From positions 1-47,576 of the forward strand of contig JAAFIF010000079.1 in NCBI GenBank assembly GCA_013298625.1: DNA of 47,576 nucleotides, written 5' to 3'. A program made the position numbers and the translations under genes. A model generated the notes under the pieces. It saw only the letters and a program-made list of their open reading frames with translations, made no database searches and was not told where the DNA came from. Below are positions 8,638 to 16,695 of this stretch, piece after piece. Positions within the stretch are counted from its first letter, which is position 1, and each line of letters begins with the position of its first letter. The DNA comes from Myxococcales bacterium. GTDB lineage: Bacteria > Myxococcota_A > Polyangia > Polyangiales > Ga0077539.

Positions 8638-9558
8638 TCATTTATCTCTGCGAATCACCAGTCGATCGAGGTCGTGCAGCGCGATGGTGTTCTCGAAGAT
8701 GGCGCGCGCTTCGCGGACGTGTTGCTCGGTGCTCGCGTAGCGTTGAGAGAAGTGGGTGATGGCGAGCTGTTTGGCGTTGGCTTCGAGGGCGGTTCGCGCG
8801 GCGTCGGCGCTGGACGAGTGGCCGTGTTCGGTGGCGAGGGATTGATCCTCGGCCGTGTAGGTGGCCTCCATCACGAGGATGTCGGCGTCGCGGGCGAGCG
8901 CGAGGGCGCCGGCGCAGGGGCGAGTGTCCATGACGAAGGCGACGACGGAGCCGCGGCGGTGGGTAGAGACCTGGTCGACGGTGACGGTGCGGCCGTCGAT
9001 GGTGACCGAGCCTTGGCGAGAGAGCGCTCCGACGAGGGGGCCCGAGACACCGGCGGCGGCGAGGAGCTCGGGGACGAAGCGGCGGCCGGATTTTTCTTCG
9101 AGGCGATAGCCGATGGTGGGGACGCCGTGATCGAGGGCGTGGGCGTAGAGCGTGTACGTGGGGGTGTCGGCGATGACGGCGAGCGAGGGGAGCTCGCGCA
9201 CGGGCGACGGGATGATTTCGGCCGCGGGGTAGTAGATCGAGGCGTAGCGAAGGCGCTCGAAATACTGCGCTCCAGATGCGGGAAAATGCACGTACAGCGG
9301 GTGAGTGATCCGGTCGAGCGAGGCACGTTGGATGATGCCGCCGAGGCCGAGGCAGTGGTCGCCGTGAAAGTGGGTGACGCAGACGCGGTTGATCGAGCTC
9401 GAGGCGAGCGAGGCGAAGGCCATTTGGCGCTGCGTTCCCTCGCCGGGGTCGAAGAGAAAGCCTTCGTCGTCCCAGCGGAGAAAGTAGCCGTTGTGATTGC
9501 GGAGGCGGGTGGGGACCTGGCTCGCGGTTCCCAGGGCGATGATCTCGCGGACGCTCAT
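8638..9558 (-). CDS. rnz: Ribonuclease Z (tRNA 3'-processing endonuclease)
   Basis: 306 residues, the usual short-form length (about 300). A metallo-beta-lactamase-fold phosphodiesterase that cuts pre-tRNA 3' trailers. The signature HFHGDHCLG (about 63-71) supplies zinc ligands. DPGEGTQRQM near residue 40 is the family-specific N-terminal motif, and the later MDTRPC, EATY and GHSSSADAA segments carry the remaining ligand and general-acid regions expected in RNase Z. The start is the first ATG before the conserved N-terminal strand. It diverges from the caspase-like gene across a 302-base gap that is largely filled by an inverted-repeat element. Confidence 0.95.
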   Translation of the reverse strand: MSVREIIALGTASQVPTRLRNHNGYFLRWDDEGFLFDPGEGTQRQMAFASLASSSINRVCVTHFHGDHCLGLGGIIQRASLDRITHPLYVHFPASGAQYFERLRYASIYYPAAEIIPSPVRELPSLAVIADTPTYTLYAHALDHGVPTIGYRLEEKSGRRFVPELLAAAGVSGPLVGALSRQGSVTIDGRTVTVDQVSTHRRGSVVAFVMDTRPCAGALALARDADILVMEATYTAEDQSLATEHGHSSSADAARTALEANAKQLAITHFSQRYASTEQHVREARAIFENTIALHDLDRLVIRRDK

Positions 9559-9609
9559 GAGGGAGGGCCGAGGGGATAGCCATGTCCAGCGCGCGCGTCG
9601 ATGGCGACG

Positions 9610-9840
9610 CCCCAGGGACGGTGTTCAATAGTTCAAAAGAGCCCGATAACTCCGCGAGACTACACAGCGTGGTCCGTGCCGCCGCGCCGTCGCGCACGGC
9701 CTCGACTCGGGTGTAGGGGGACGGGGTTCAATCGTTCACGAACGCGTCGTGCCGGCGCGCGGCTGGGCCCCTTCGACTTCGCGTACATGATCTCGCGGAG
9801 TTATCGGGCTCTCTTGAACTATTGAACACCGTCCCCGGGG
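9610..9840. repeat. 231-bp element with 50-bp terminal inverted repeats (MITE/REP-like)
   Basis: Bases 9610-9659 are the reverse complement of 9791-9840 with only two mismatches in 50 positions. Both arms carry GACGGTGTTCAATAGTTCAA. A degenerate third copy of this core (GACGGGGTTCAATCGTTCAC) lies inside the 131-base centre at about 9720-9739. No convincing ORF or transposase is present and no target-site duplication is evident. It fills most of the space between two divergent genes, so promoters of both must lie within or beside it. The outer GGGGACGGTGTTC-type ends resemble palindromic repeats mobilised in trans by IS200-like/REP transposases, from memory only. Confidence 0.7.
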
Positions 9841-9860
9841 CCGAGACACTCTCCCCTTCG

Positions 9861-10565
9861 ATGGCCCGCACCGACTGGAACCCCGACAACACCCACGTGC
9901 TCATCCTCGGCCTCGGCCTCTCGGACTGGGCCGAACCCGACAACCCTGGCTGGCGGCGACACCGAACGCTGGCGCAAATGTTCGAGCGCGTCGGCGTCCC
10001 CGCAGAGCAGATCCACCTCTGGGAAGACGACAAGGGCACAGCGAAGTCCATCAAGCGCAAGCTGCCCCGCATGCTCGAAGCGATGGGAGAATCCGCGCAG
10101 TTCGTCTTCTACTACGCGGGCCACGGCGACGTAGACCCCGACGAAGAGGACGAGTTCTACTTCTGCCATCCCACCGAGGACGACGATTGGCTGTACGGCT
10201 CGGAGCTGCTCGACATGGTCGACGAGCACTTCGAGGGCGAGCGCGCGGTGTTCTTTCTCGACTGCTGCTTCTCGGGATGGATCGCGCGCGCCGTCGAAGA
10301 GTACGACAGCGACGGCGAGTACGCGGCGCTCACGTCCTCGACGAGCGACGTCGAATCGACGGGCAACTGGACCTTCACCGACTGCTTGATCGCAGCGCTG
10401 CGCGGAGAGCGCGGGATCGACGCCAACCGCGACGGGACGATCACGTTCGCAGAGCTCGCGCGGCACGTCACGAGCCAGATGCGCGAGGTCGACAACCAGC
10501 CGGCGGACTTCGGTCACACGAGCGCGTTCGACGGGTCGTTTCGCTGGGCGCTCGCGCGGCGATAG
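9861..10565 (+). CDS. Metacaspase-like (peptidase C14) protease with EF-hand
   Basis: 234 residues. A caspase-hemoglobinase-fold cysteine protease: the histidine is in FYYAGHGD (His88) and the cysteine in LDCCFSG (Cys135/Cys136; Cys136 aligns with the metacaspase nucleophile). Residues 187-198 (DANRDGTITFAE) form a complete EF-hand calcium loop with ligands at D187, N189, D191, T193 and E198. Metacaspases often need calcium and cut after Arg/Lys, so this loop may switch activity, though that is inference. There is no signal peptide, so it is probably cytosolic. An in-frame ATG further upstream lies in the inverted repeat and would add 13 repeat-derived residues, so the second ATG is preferred. 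A hairpin 17 bases after the stop may end transcription. Confidence 0.88.
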   Translation: MARTDWNPDNTHVLILGLGLSDWAEPDNPGWRRHRTLAQMFERVGVPAEQIHLWEDDKGTAKSIKRKLPRMLEAMGESAQFVFYYAGHGDVDPDEEDEFYFCHPTEDDDWLYGSELLDMVDEHFEGERAVFFLDCCFSGWIARAVEEYDSDGEYAALTSSTSDVESTGNWTFTDCLIAALRGERGIDANRDGTITFAELARHVTSQMREVDNQPADFGHTSAFDGSFRWALARR

Positions 10566-10582
10566 GGCGCGTGTAGCGCGCG

Positions 10583-10600
10583 GTTGTCATCGCTGACAAC
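10583..10600. terminator. Perfect 7-bp palindromic hairpin after metacaspase gene
   Basis: GTTGTCA, loop TCGC, TGACAAC. It lies between the metacaspase stop and the VWA lipoprotein start. No T-tract follows, so it could be a terminator or an operator for the downstream gene. Confidence 0.35.
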
Positions 10601-10707
10601 TGCGTTGCTACGGCGACGATCGCGACGGGGCTCGTTGGCCGGGCGCGCGGCGCAGAGGAGCGAGAGCGAGAGGGCGGCGTAACCGTTGCTTCGACTCGGC
10701 TCCGCCA

Positions 10708-12672
10708 ATGAGACACGCACCGTCGAGGGGATGCCTGCGACGCGCGATCGGGGCAGCGATCGCGCTGAGCACAGGGGCGACGAGCTGTCTCGAACGCCCC
10801 GTAACCACGCCTTGCCCAGTGGGGCAGAGGGGGCTGTCCGAGGTGATTCAAAACAGCAGCATCGAGAAGCTCGACCTGCTCGTGGCGGTCGACAACTCGG
10901 GATCGATGGAAGAAAACCAGGCGAACATCATGGCGCAGCTCGGTCCGCTCATCGACCAGCTGACCAACCCGCGATGCATCTCTCGCAGCACTCCGGGCGG
11001 AGGCCCGCTGCACGAGTGCAGCGCGAGCAACCCCGACGACGTGCCGCAGTACCCCGCGGTGCAGGACGTTCACGTGGGGGTGATCACGACGGACCTCGGG
11101 ACGCGGGGGTTTCGCGTGGCGGGATGCGACGACACCGACCGCGGCGACGACGGGCGGCTCAACCCCATCCGCCACGGATTCGCGATGCAGGCGCACCTGC
11201 CATGGGCGCCGCGTCGTCCGGATGCAGCGGCCGCTCCGCCAGGGTTTCGCCCGGCGGCGTGCGCCAACGACATCAACCAGTTTCCGAGCTTCATCACGTT
11301 CTGCTCGAACGCCGCGGACCTGAGCTGCGACGTCGCGGGCGCCAACGCCTCGACGCGCGACCCGCTCGTGTTCGCGGATTGGTTCAAGTGCAACGCTGGG
11401 ATCTACGTCAACGGCTGCGGGCTCGAGGCGCAGCTCGAGTCCGTGTGGCGCGCGTTGGTCGAGCACGACGCGCGAGCGATTGCGGGCAACAATGCTCCCA
11501 ACGCAGGTTTCGTTCGCGAAGACGCGCTGCTCGCGATCGTGATGCTCTCGGACGAAGAAGATGGCTCGGTGCGTGACTGCGATCACGACAACGGGTTCTC
11601 TGCGGCCGAGGGCGGGACCTGCACGGACGCCAAGGACGTGTACGACACGGCATCGGGCGCCTGGGCAGACGCCACCAACCTCGACCTGCGCTTCTACCGC
11701 TACACGCCGGGCGACTCGCGGGACCCGACGTGGAACCTCGATCGCTACGTCAACACGGTCCCCGCGACCGCTGCCAACGCGGCGACCCGGTGGAACAAGG
11801 ACCTCCTCTCGCTCAAGCCCGGCCACCCCGAGCGCATCATCTTCGCGGCGATCACCGGCGTTCCGCTGAACGTCCCGACGACCATTTCTGCCGGCAACAC
11901 CGTGATCAACTGGGACTCGCTGCTCGGCGCGCCAGGGCCACGAGGAGCAGACGATTTCTACGGCCGCGACTCGCGAACCGCCGCGGCGGGGATGCAACAA
12001 ACAGCGGGTCCGTTCTCGATGCGCGCGGCCAACATGGACCCGACGTGCGCGCACGTCGTCCCCGCGTGTCGCCGCGAGGGCAGCATGTACGACCCGAGCG
12101 CGTCGTGCTCGAGCTCGCAGTACATGGCGTTTCCGTCGAGGCGCATCGTCGAGATCGCGAGGCGGTTCGACGATGCGCCACTCTGCAACGGCCAGCCGTG
12201 TCGCAGCGGCGTCGTGACCTCGATTTGCTCCACGAATTTCGGCGCTGCGATCCGCCTCATCGTTCAGAGGCTCTCGAAGCGGCTCCTCAGTCGCTGTCTG
12301 GCGCGTGTGCTCGAACGAATCACGGATTCGGCGGGCGACGATCGGGTCCCGTGCGTCGCGCTCGAGGCGCTCCCGCTGGGGATGACCGCGTGTGATCCTG
12401 CGCGCGGGCGACGCGTCCCGGTGCTGCCCGAGCACCGCACGTGGACCTCGCACGACGGCGTTCACACCGTGTGCGAGATCGATCAGCTCGCGACCGACCC
12501 CGTCACGCGCGCGCCGGTGAGCGAAGGCCCCGGCTGGTACTACGACACCGCGCCAGACCCGCAGAACCCGACGTGCGGACAGCGCTTCTCGTACACGCGA
12601 GAGGCGACGCCTGGGTTCGGGACCGAAGTGCGCTTCGAGTGCGTGCAAGACACAGCCGGGCGCTGCCGTTGA
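10708..12672 (+). CDS. VWA-domain exported lipoprotein-like protein
   Basis: 654 residues. The start (RRAIGAAIALSTGATSC) looks like a signal peptide ending at Cys27 with a weak lipobox. At about 54-67 the sequence KLDLLVAVDNSGSMEENQ is a von Willebrand factor A strand with the DxSxS metal-ion-dependent adhesion site. HVGVITTDLGTRG and AIVMLSDEEDGS supply later VWA strands and acidic residues. Many cysteines in the rest (CSNAADLSC, CGLEAQ, CSSSQY) suggest a disulphide-rich surface protein. Proteins of this build are common on myxobacterial envelopes; the ligand is unknown. Its stop lies four bases from the stop of the convergent rhodanese-like gene. The 142-base upstream gap leaves room for its own promoter. 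Confidence 0.82.
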   Translation: MRHAPSRGCLRRAIGAAIALSTGATSCLERPVTTPCPVGQRGLSEVIQNSSIEKLDLLVAVDNSGSMEENQANIMAQLGPLIDQLTNPRCISRSTPGGGPLHECSASNPDDVPQYPAVQDVHVGVITTDLGTRGFRVAGCDDTDRGDDGRLNPIRHGFAMQAHLPWAPRRPDAAAAPPGFRPAACANDINQFPSFITFCSNAADLSCDVAGANASTRDPLVFADWFKCNAGIYVNGCGLEAQLESVWRALVEHDARAIAGNNAPNAGFVREDALLAIVMLSDEEDGSVRDCDHDNGFSAAEGGTCTDAKDVYDTASGAWADATNLDLRFYRYTPGDSRDPTWNLDRYVNTVPATAANAATRWNKDLLSLKPGHPERIIFAAITGVPLNVPTTISAGNTVINWDSLLGAPGPRGADDFYGRDSRTAAAGMQQTAGPFSMRAANMDPTCAHVVPACRREGSMYDPSASCSSSQYMAFPSRRIVEIARRFDDAPLCNGQPCRSGVVTSICSTNFGAAIRLIVQRLSKRLLSRCLARVLERITDSAGDDRVPCVALEALPLGMTACDPARGRRVPVLPEHRTWTSHDGVHTVCEIDQLATDPVTRAPVSEGPGWYYDTAPDPQNPTCGQRFSYTREATPGFGTEVRFECVQDTAGRCR

Positions 12673-12676
12673 AGCG

Positions 12677-14086
12677 CTAACAAACCGAGAAGCTCTCTTC
12701 GTCGTGAAAGCGCACTTCGTACCGCGGCAAGCCTGCGGCGAGCGCGCCCAACGTGCTCGCGGCCTGCGCAGCGGCGCGCTCGCTGAGAGAGAACTGATAG
12801 CGGCGCTCGTGCTCGCGGCGCAGCGGGACGAGGTCCGTTCGCCGCATGAAGAACGCCGTCGCCTCGTCGCGCAGGTAGCCCGCCACCTGCGGAGTGTTCA
12901 AGAACATCTGCCCCACGTCACCCGCCGGCGACACCAGCGGAACCCGCGAGAACGCGTGCAGCGGCTCTTCGTCCACCACCACGCTGACCACCGCGCCCTC
13001 GTCGTGGTGTCCGCCGAGGACCTCGATCGAGATGCTCGTCGCGCCTGCCCAGTACAGCTCGTACAGGCTCAGCACGAACGCGCGCGTGAGCTCTTCGCGC
13101 ACCCCGTACTCGCTCGCCATCGTGAGCGTGCGCCGGAGGTGACCGCAGCCGATGTGCTCGGGGACGAGCAGCAGCTCGCGCAGCAACGGGCGCACTTCGT
13201 GCGGTGGATTGCTGGTCCATTTGCGCCAGTGCTCGGGCAGCCCCGGCAGCGGCGGGAGCAAGTGCTGGATGCCCGGCTCGGCGCGCAGCTTCATGATCAT
13301 CGCGTTGAGCGCGTGCGTGTCCGTGTGCATGTAGAAGCGCCCGATGCCGTCGATGTACGCGTCGAGCAGCGCGGGGATCGAGCGAGCGTCGATGCGCGAG
13401 CGCGTGGCCTCTTCGATGGCGGCGAGGCTGAGCAAGAACTCGCCTGCGTTTCCGCCGGGAGAGCCGAGGACGCCGTGGTCGTCGCGGCCGTCGACGCAGG
13501 ACTGCTTTCCGTTGACGACCATGGTGGCGAGCTTGAGCCAGCGCACCGAGCCGGGGTCGCCAATGTGCGCGCGGACGTCTTCGAGTGTGAGGATCTTTCT
13601 CTCGCGCGGGGCGTCGTCGTCGGCGAACGCGTCGGCCGTGGGCATCACGTCGAGCGTTCGCGCGCGGAGCACCTCGTCGCGGCGAGTGACCAAACCCTTG
13701 AGTTTCCACTCGCGGATGCCGCCTTCGAGCGCTGCGACGAAGCGCATCCCGAGCATCTCGAGGTACTGCGCGAGCAGCGCAGAGCGCTCTCCGCCGCGCG
13801 AGACGAGCACGACGAACGCCGAGGGAGACAAGCGCTGCGCGAGCTCTGCGATGCGCTCGGCGGGAACCCAGTACGAGCCAGGGACGTACCCCAGCGGACC
13901 GACGATCTCTTCGACCGTGCGAACGTCGATGATCTTGATGCGACGGCCCGCTTCGGAGACGAACTCGGCCGAGACCATCGGCGCTCCTGCGGGGTTGCGC
14001 CATCGCTGCGCGTTGAAGTTGGCCCGAAGCAAGCGCTCGGCGGCGCTCTTGGCGGGCGGCGGTTCAGCGGAAGGGGTCCATGCCAT
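12677..14086 (-). CDS. Inactive rhodanese domain fused to beta-carbonic-anhydrase-like (LCIB-type) domain
   Basis: 469 residues. About 40-130 is a rhodanese fold (IIDVRTVEEIVGPLGYVPGS, then VLVSRGGERSALLAQYL, EGGIREWKLKG). The loop that normally starts with the catalytic Cys reads S96-RGGERS, so sulphurtransferase activity should be lost. About 185-375 contains C197-V-D-G-R201 followed by H311-I-G-C314. CxDxR plus HxxC is the zinc-site and Asp-Arg dyad pattern of beta-carbonic anhydrases, including the LCIB/LCIC family of algae and bacteria. The spacing of more than 100 residues and FVLSLYELYWAGATSISIEVL fit LCIB better than classical beta-CA, from memory. Predicted cytosolic. The chosen ATG is the first before the rhodanese domain; the same frame stays open 255 bases further upstream into the next gene without domain support. 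It is 16 bases downstream of the caspase-like gene. Confidence 0.72.
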   Translation of the reverse strand: MAWTPSAEPPPAKSAAERLLRANFNAQRWRNPAGAPMVSAEFVSEAGRRIKIIDVRTVEEIVGPLGYVPGSYWVPAERIAELAQRLSPSAFVVLVSRGGERSALLAQYLEMLGMRFVAALEGGIREWKLKGLVTRRDEVLRARTLDVMPTADAFADDDAPRERKILTLEDVRAHIGDPGSVRWLKLATMVVNGKQSCVDGRDDHGVLGSPGGNAGEFLLSLAAIEEATRSRIDARSIPALLDAYIDGIGRFYMHTDTHALNAMIMKLRAEPGIQHLLPPLPGLPEHWRKWTSNPPHEVRPLLRELLLVPEHIGCGHLRRTLTMASEYGVREELTRAFVLSLYELYWAGATSISIEVLGGHHDEGAVVSVVVDEEPLHAFSRVPLVSPAGDVGQMFLNTPQVAGYLRDEATAFFMRRTDLVPLRREHERRYQFSLSERAAAQAASTLGALAAGLPRYEVRFHDEESFSVC

Positions 14087-14102
14087 ACAGGCACGGATGC
14101 TC

Positions 14103-15644
14103 TCACGGAGCCGAGCGCTCGCACGCGCGCAACCGCGCGAAGGTCTGCCACGCAGCGCCTCCGCGGCTCCGCAGTCGAGCCGCGAGGGCGCGGGTCTCGT
14201 GCGCTCGCCACAAGCGCAGGGCCAGGGCGGCGCTGACGTCCAACGGCTCTGCGCGGCCGCTCCATTCGTCGCGCGCGTGCGCGATGTTGGCGCGCTCGAG
14301 CGACGCGGGGTGCGCGTCGAGCAGCGTCGGAAGAACCGCACGAGACGCGGTCAATTGTGCGAGAAAATCTCTGTGCCACGGGTCGTCGAGCACGGGGAAG
14401 CGCGCGAGGACGACAGCGGACAACATTCGTCGCAGGGTCTCGTCGCGGGCGTCGAGCTGGTCGAGCTGCGCGATGACCGGGCTTCGCTGGGCGTCGATGG
14501 CGGTGAGCGCGGCGCGCGCTCCGGCGAGGGTCGGCGGGACCGAGAGAGCGCTCGAGAGCGCGGCGATGACCGCGTCTTCTTCGATCACCAGCGGGTCGGT
14601 GCGCGTCGCGTCGCGCGTGACGGGGGCGGGCTCTTGCGCGCGGAGCCATCGCTCGGACGTCGTGGTGGGCACGTCGATCGAGCGGCCTTCGATGCGCGCG
14701 CGGGTGTGCGCGTCGAGCAGCGAGATCGCGCCGTCGCGGTCGTAGTCGAGCGACGCGGGCGGGACCGACGCGCCGTCGCGGTCTTCTCCGCGCAGGGCGT
14801 GAAGAAAGTGCAGCCCGAAGCCGGCCTGCGCGCGACGATCGGGGTTGGGGTCGCACCCGGCGGACTCGCGGTCGAAGGGCGCCGCGAAGAGCCCGCATCG
14901 GTTGGTGCTCGCGGCGCCGCGCGCGCTGTCGGCCTCGCGAAAGGAGAGCTCGCCGAAGCCGCCGCCGAAGCACGCGGTGATCACCACGCGCACGGGGCGC
15001 TCGGGGCGCGGGTCGTGATCGAGCACGTCGGCGAGCGCGGGCACGGTGAGCTCGCTGTCCTCCCAGAGGCCGACCACAGAATCGACTGGGTTTTCTCCGC
15101 CCGTTCCGTGGGCGGCGACGTAGAGGGTGACGGCGTCGGACGAGCTCGCGAGCGTGGCAGAGAGCGAGCGTAGGACGTTGTCAGCGGTCGCGGCGAGGTG
15201 CGCGTGAACAGGGGCGCGCGTGTGCCTCGCGGTGCGCCCCGAGCGCTCGTCGAGCAGCGCTGCGATGCGCGCGGCGTACGGGTCCGGCGCGGGCTCGTCG
15301 ACCTCGACCTGCGCGAGCGAGCCGCTGCCCGACGCGAAGAGCACGAGCGACGGACCCGAGAGCGCGCGCCGCGCGAGGGCGACGTCTTGCGCGAGCGAGA
15401 CCTGGTTGAGCGACGGGAGCGAGCCCCCTCCGGCGATGATCGACCGCGTTTGCGCTGGCGATGGCTGCGGCGAAGCGGGGGTCGGGTCCGGCGCGACCGC
15501 GGGCAGCGGTGTGTCCGCGGCGTCGACGGCGACCACGTCGCGCGTCGGGCGAAGAGCGAGCGTCGCGCGCGGCGGCGCGTGCTGGGCGCACTTCGCGCGG
15601 GGCAGCGAGAGGCCGAGCAGAGCAGCGAGGACGAGCGCGCGCAC
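14103..15644 (-). CDS. Exported caspase-fold (C13/C14-like) protein with EF-hand-like loop
   Basis: 513 residues from a GTG. An N-terminal hydrophobic stretch (LVLAALLGLSLP) suggests export. LYVAAHGTGG (His179) and VVITACFGGGFGE (Cys225) are the His and Cys strands of the caspase-hemoglobinase fold, in the right order and with the preceding hydrophobic beta strands. After them, D300-Y-D-R-D-G-A-I-S-L-L-D311 fits a 12-residue EF-hand loop. The C-terminal 170 residues look helical with no recognised domain. Conserved pairs of Cys (250, 264) may be disulphide-bonded. Unlike the metacaspase-like protein about 4 kb away it is probably periplasmic or surface-bound. It sits head of a likely two-gene unit with the rhodanese/carbonic-anhydrase-like gene (16-base gap). 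Substrate unknown. Confidence 0.75.
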   Translation of the reverse strand: MRALVLAALLGLSLPRAKCAQHAPPRATLALRPTRDVVAVDAADTPLPAVAPDPTPASPQPSPAQTRSIIAGGGSLPSLNQVSLAQDVALARRALSGPSLVLFASGSGSLAQVEVDEPAPDPYAARIAALLDERSGRTARHTRAPVHAHLAATADNVLRSLSATLASSSDAVTLYVAAHGTGGENPVDSVVGLWEDSELTVPALADVLDHDPRPERPVRVVITACFGGGFGELSFREADSARGAASTNRCGLFAAPFDRESAGCDPNPDRRAQAGFGLHFLHALRGEDRDGASVPPASLDYDRDGAISLLDAHTRARIEGRSIDVPTTTSERWLRAQEPAPVTRDATRTDPLVIEEDAVIAALSSALSVPPTLAGARAALTAIDAQRSPVIAQLDQLDARDETLRRMLSAVVLARFPVLDDPWHRDFLAQLTASRAVLPTLLDAHPASLERANIAHARDEWSGRAEPLDVSAALALRLWRAHETRALAARLRSRGGAAWQTFARLRACERSAP

Positions 15645-15675
15645 GGGACGTTCGCTACGAGTACCGCAGATGCGC

Positions 15676-16662
15676 TCAGGGAGCGCAGGTGAAGTTGGGC
15701 CGACACCGCCGTCCGTCGGGGCACTCGGCGTCTTCGTGGCACGAGATCAGGCCCTCGATCGTGACGTAGACCTCTTTCTCGTACTTCACTTCGAAGACCA
15801 ACCGCGCGCCGGCGACCGTGGCGCTGCGGCGGATCGTGCGCGTGACGTAGAGCGCAGGCCAACCGGCGGTGCCGAGCGCGTGCAGCCCTGTGACGAGCGC
15901 CGCGGGGATGGTCATCGCGCCGTCGTCGTCGGTCTCGCAGTGAATCGCTCCGCGCAGCCCAGCGTGGTGCGTGAAGTCCATGCTGACGAGCACGCGCTGG
16001 CCTTCGGGGACGGGCGTCGCAGGGGGCTCCCAGCGCACGTCGAGCGGGCGATTCGGCGCAGATTCGTGGGTGCTGTTCGTCAGTCGAAGCTCGTCGATGG
16101 TGGGCATCGACATCGTGATCGGGGGGAGGCCGCTCGAGGCGGCGATGTTCCATTGCAGGGTCGAGCCCGAGGCGAAGGGCGGGTAGCGGAGCTGCTCGCC
16201 AGGGATCGAGAGAGACGTCGGCTGTCCGAACACCGTGGACGCAGGGACGAGCGGCGAGAGCGTCGCGCCGTCCACGCGACGCAGGCCTTCGATCGACACC
16301 GCTCCGAGGTCGAACACCGTCGGCTGCGGCGCGCACACGCCCTCGCCGACGCACGTCGCGCCGTTGCTGCATCGCGGCTCACAGAAGGGGATGTCGGGCA
16401 CCTGCAGCGCGCACTCTGCCTCGGTCATCGTCGTGCGCAGCCGCACCGTCGGCGCGGGCTCGGCGCTGAGCAGGCGCGCGCGGACCGCGGTCGTCTGCGG
16501 CTGCACCAGGTCGATGCGGATCAATTCGACCCCGAAATACCCATACAAAACGCGCGTCGCTGCGTCGGCGCCCGCGTCGAGCGCGCTCGGCCGCGGGCCG
16601 CACGAAGCCGCGAGGAGGCACGCGCCCCCTGCGAAGAGCGCTTGAATTCGTGTGCCAAGCAT
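15676..16662 (-). CDS. Lipoprotein of unknown function
   Basis: 328 residues. A clean lipoprotein signal: basic start, hydrophobic core, and LAASC with Cys21. A cluster CEPRCSNGATCVGEGVC (about 94-110) and CHEDAECPDGRRCRPNFTC at the C-terminus have the spacing of small disulphide modules seen repeatedly in myxobacterial surface lipoproteins (a Cys-x-Asn/Asp-Gly-x-x-Cys style). The middle is likely beta-rich. I do not recognise a wider family. It lies 31 bases upstream of the caspase-fold gene on the same strand and may be cotranscribed with it. Confidence 0.72.
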   Translation of the reverse strand: MLGTRIQALFAGGACLLAASCGPRPSALDAGADAATRVLYGYFGVELIRIDLVQPQTTAVRARLLSAEPAPTVRLRTTMTEAECALQVPDIPFCEPRCSNGATCVGEGVCAPQPTVFDLGAVSIEGLRRVDGATLSPLVPASTVFGQPTSLSIPGEQLRYPPFASGSTLQWNIAASSGLPPITMSMPTIDELRLTNSTHESAPNRPLDVRWEPPATPVPEGQRVLVSMDFTHHAGLRGAIHCETDDDGAMTIPAALVTGLHALGTAGWPALYVTRTIRRSATVAGARLVFEVKYEKEVYVTIEGLISCHEDAECPDGRRCRPNFTCAP

Positions 16663-16695
16663 GGAGAGAGCTTAGCAACATCGGCGCTCGATCGC

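Noticed and set aside
6580..9579. 999-residue plus-strand frame across pyrH, the Sel1-like gene and rnz
   Set aside because: Antisense to three genes that have clear family motifs; no domain of its own.
9601..9825. 74-residue ORF inside the inverted repeat
   Set aside because: Consists of the repeat arms and centre, with no domain and no ribosome binding site; the arms are a mirrored repeat rather than coding.
10708..12672. Complete type II secretion or adhesin operon near the VWA protein
   Set aside because: Only single VWA and PDZ proteins are seen, far apart; no secretion ATPase, pilin or usher genes.
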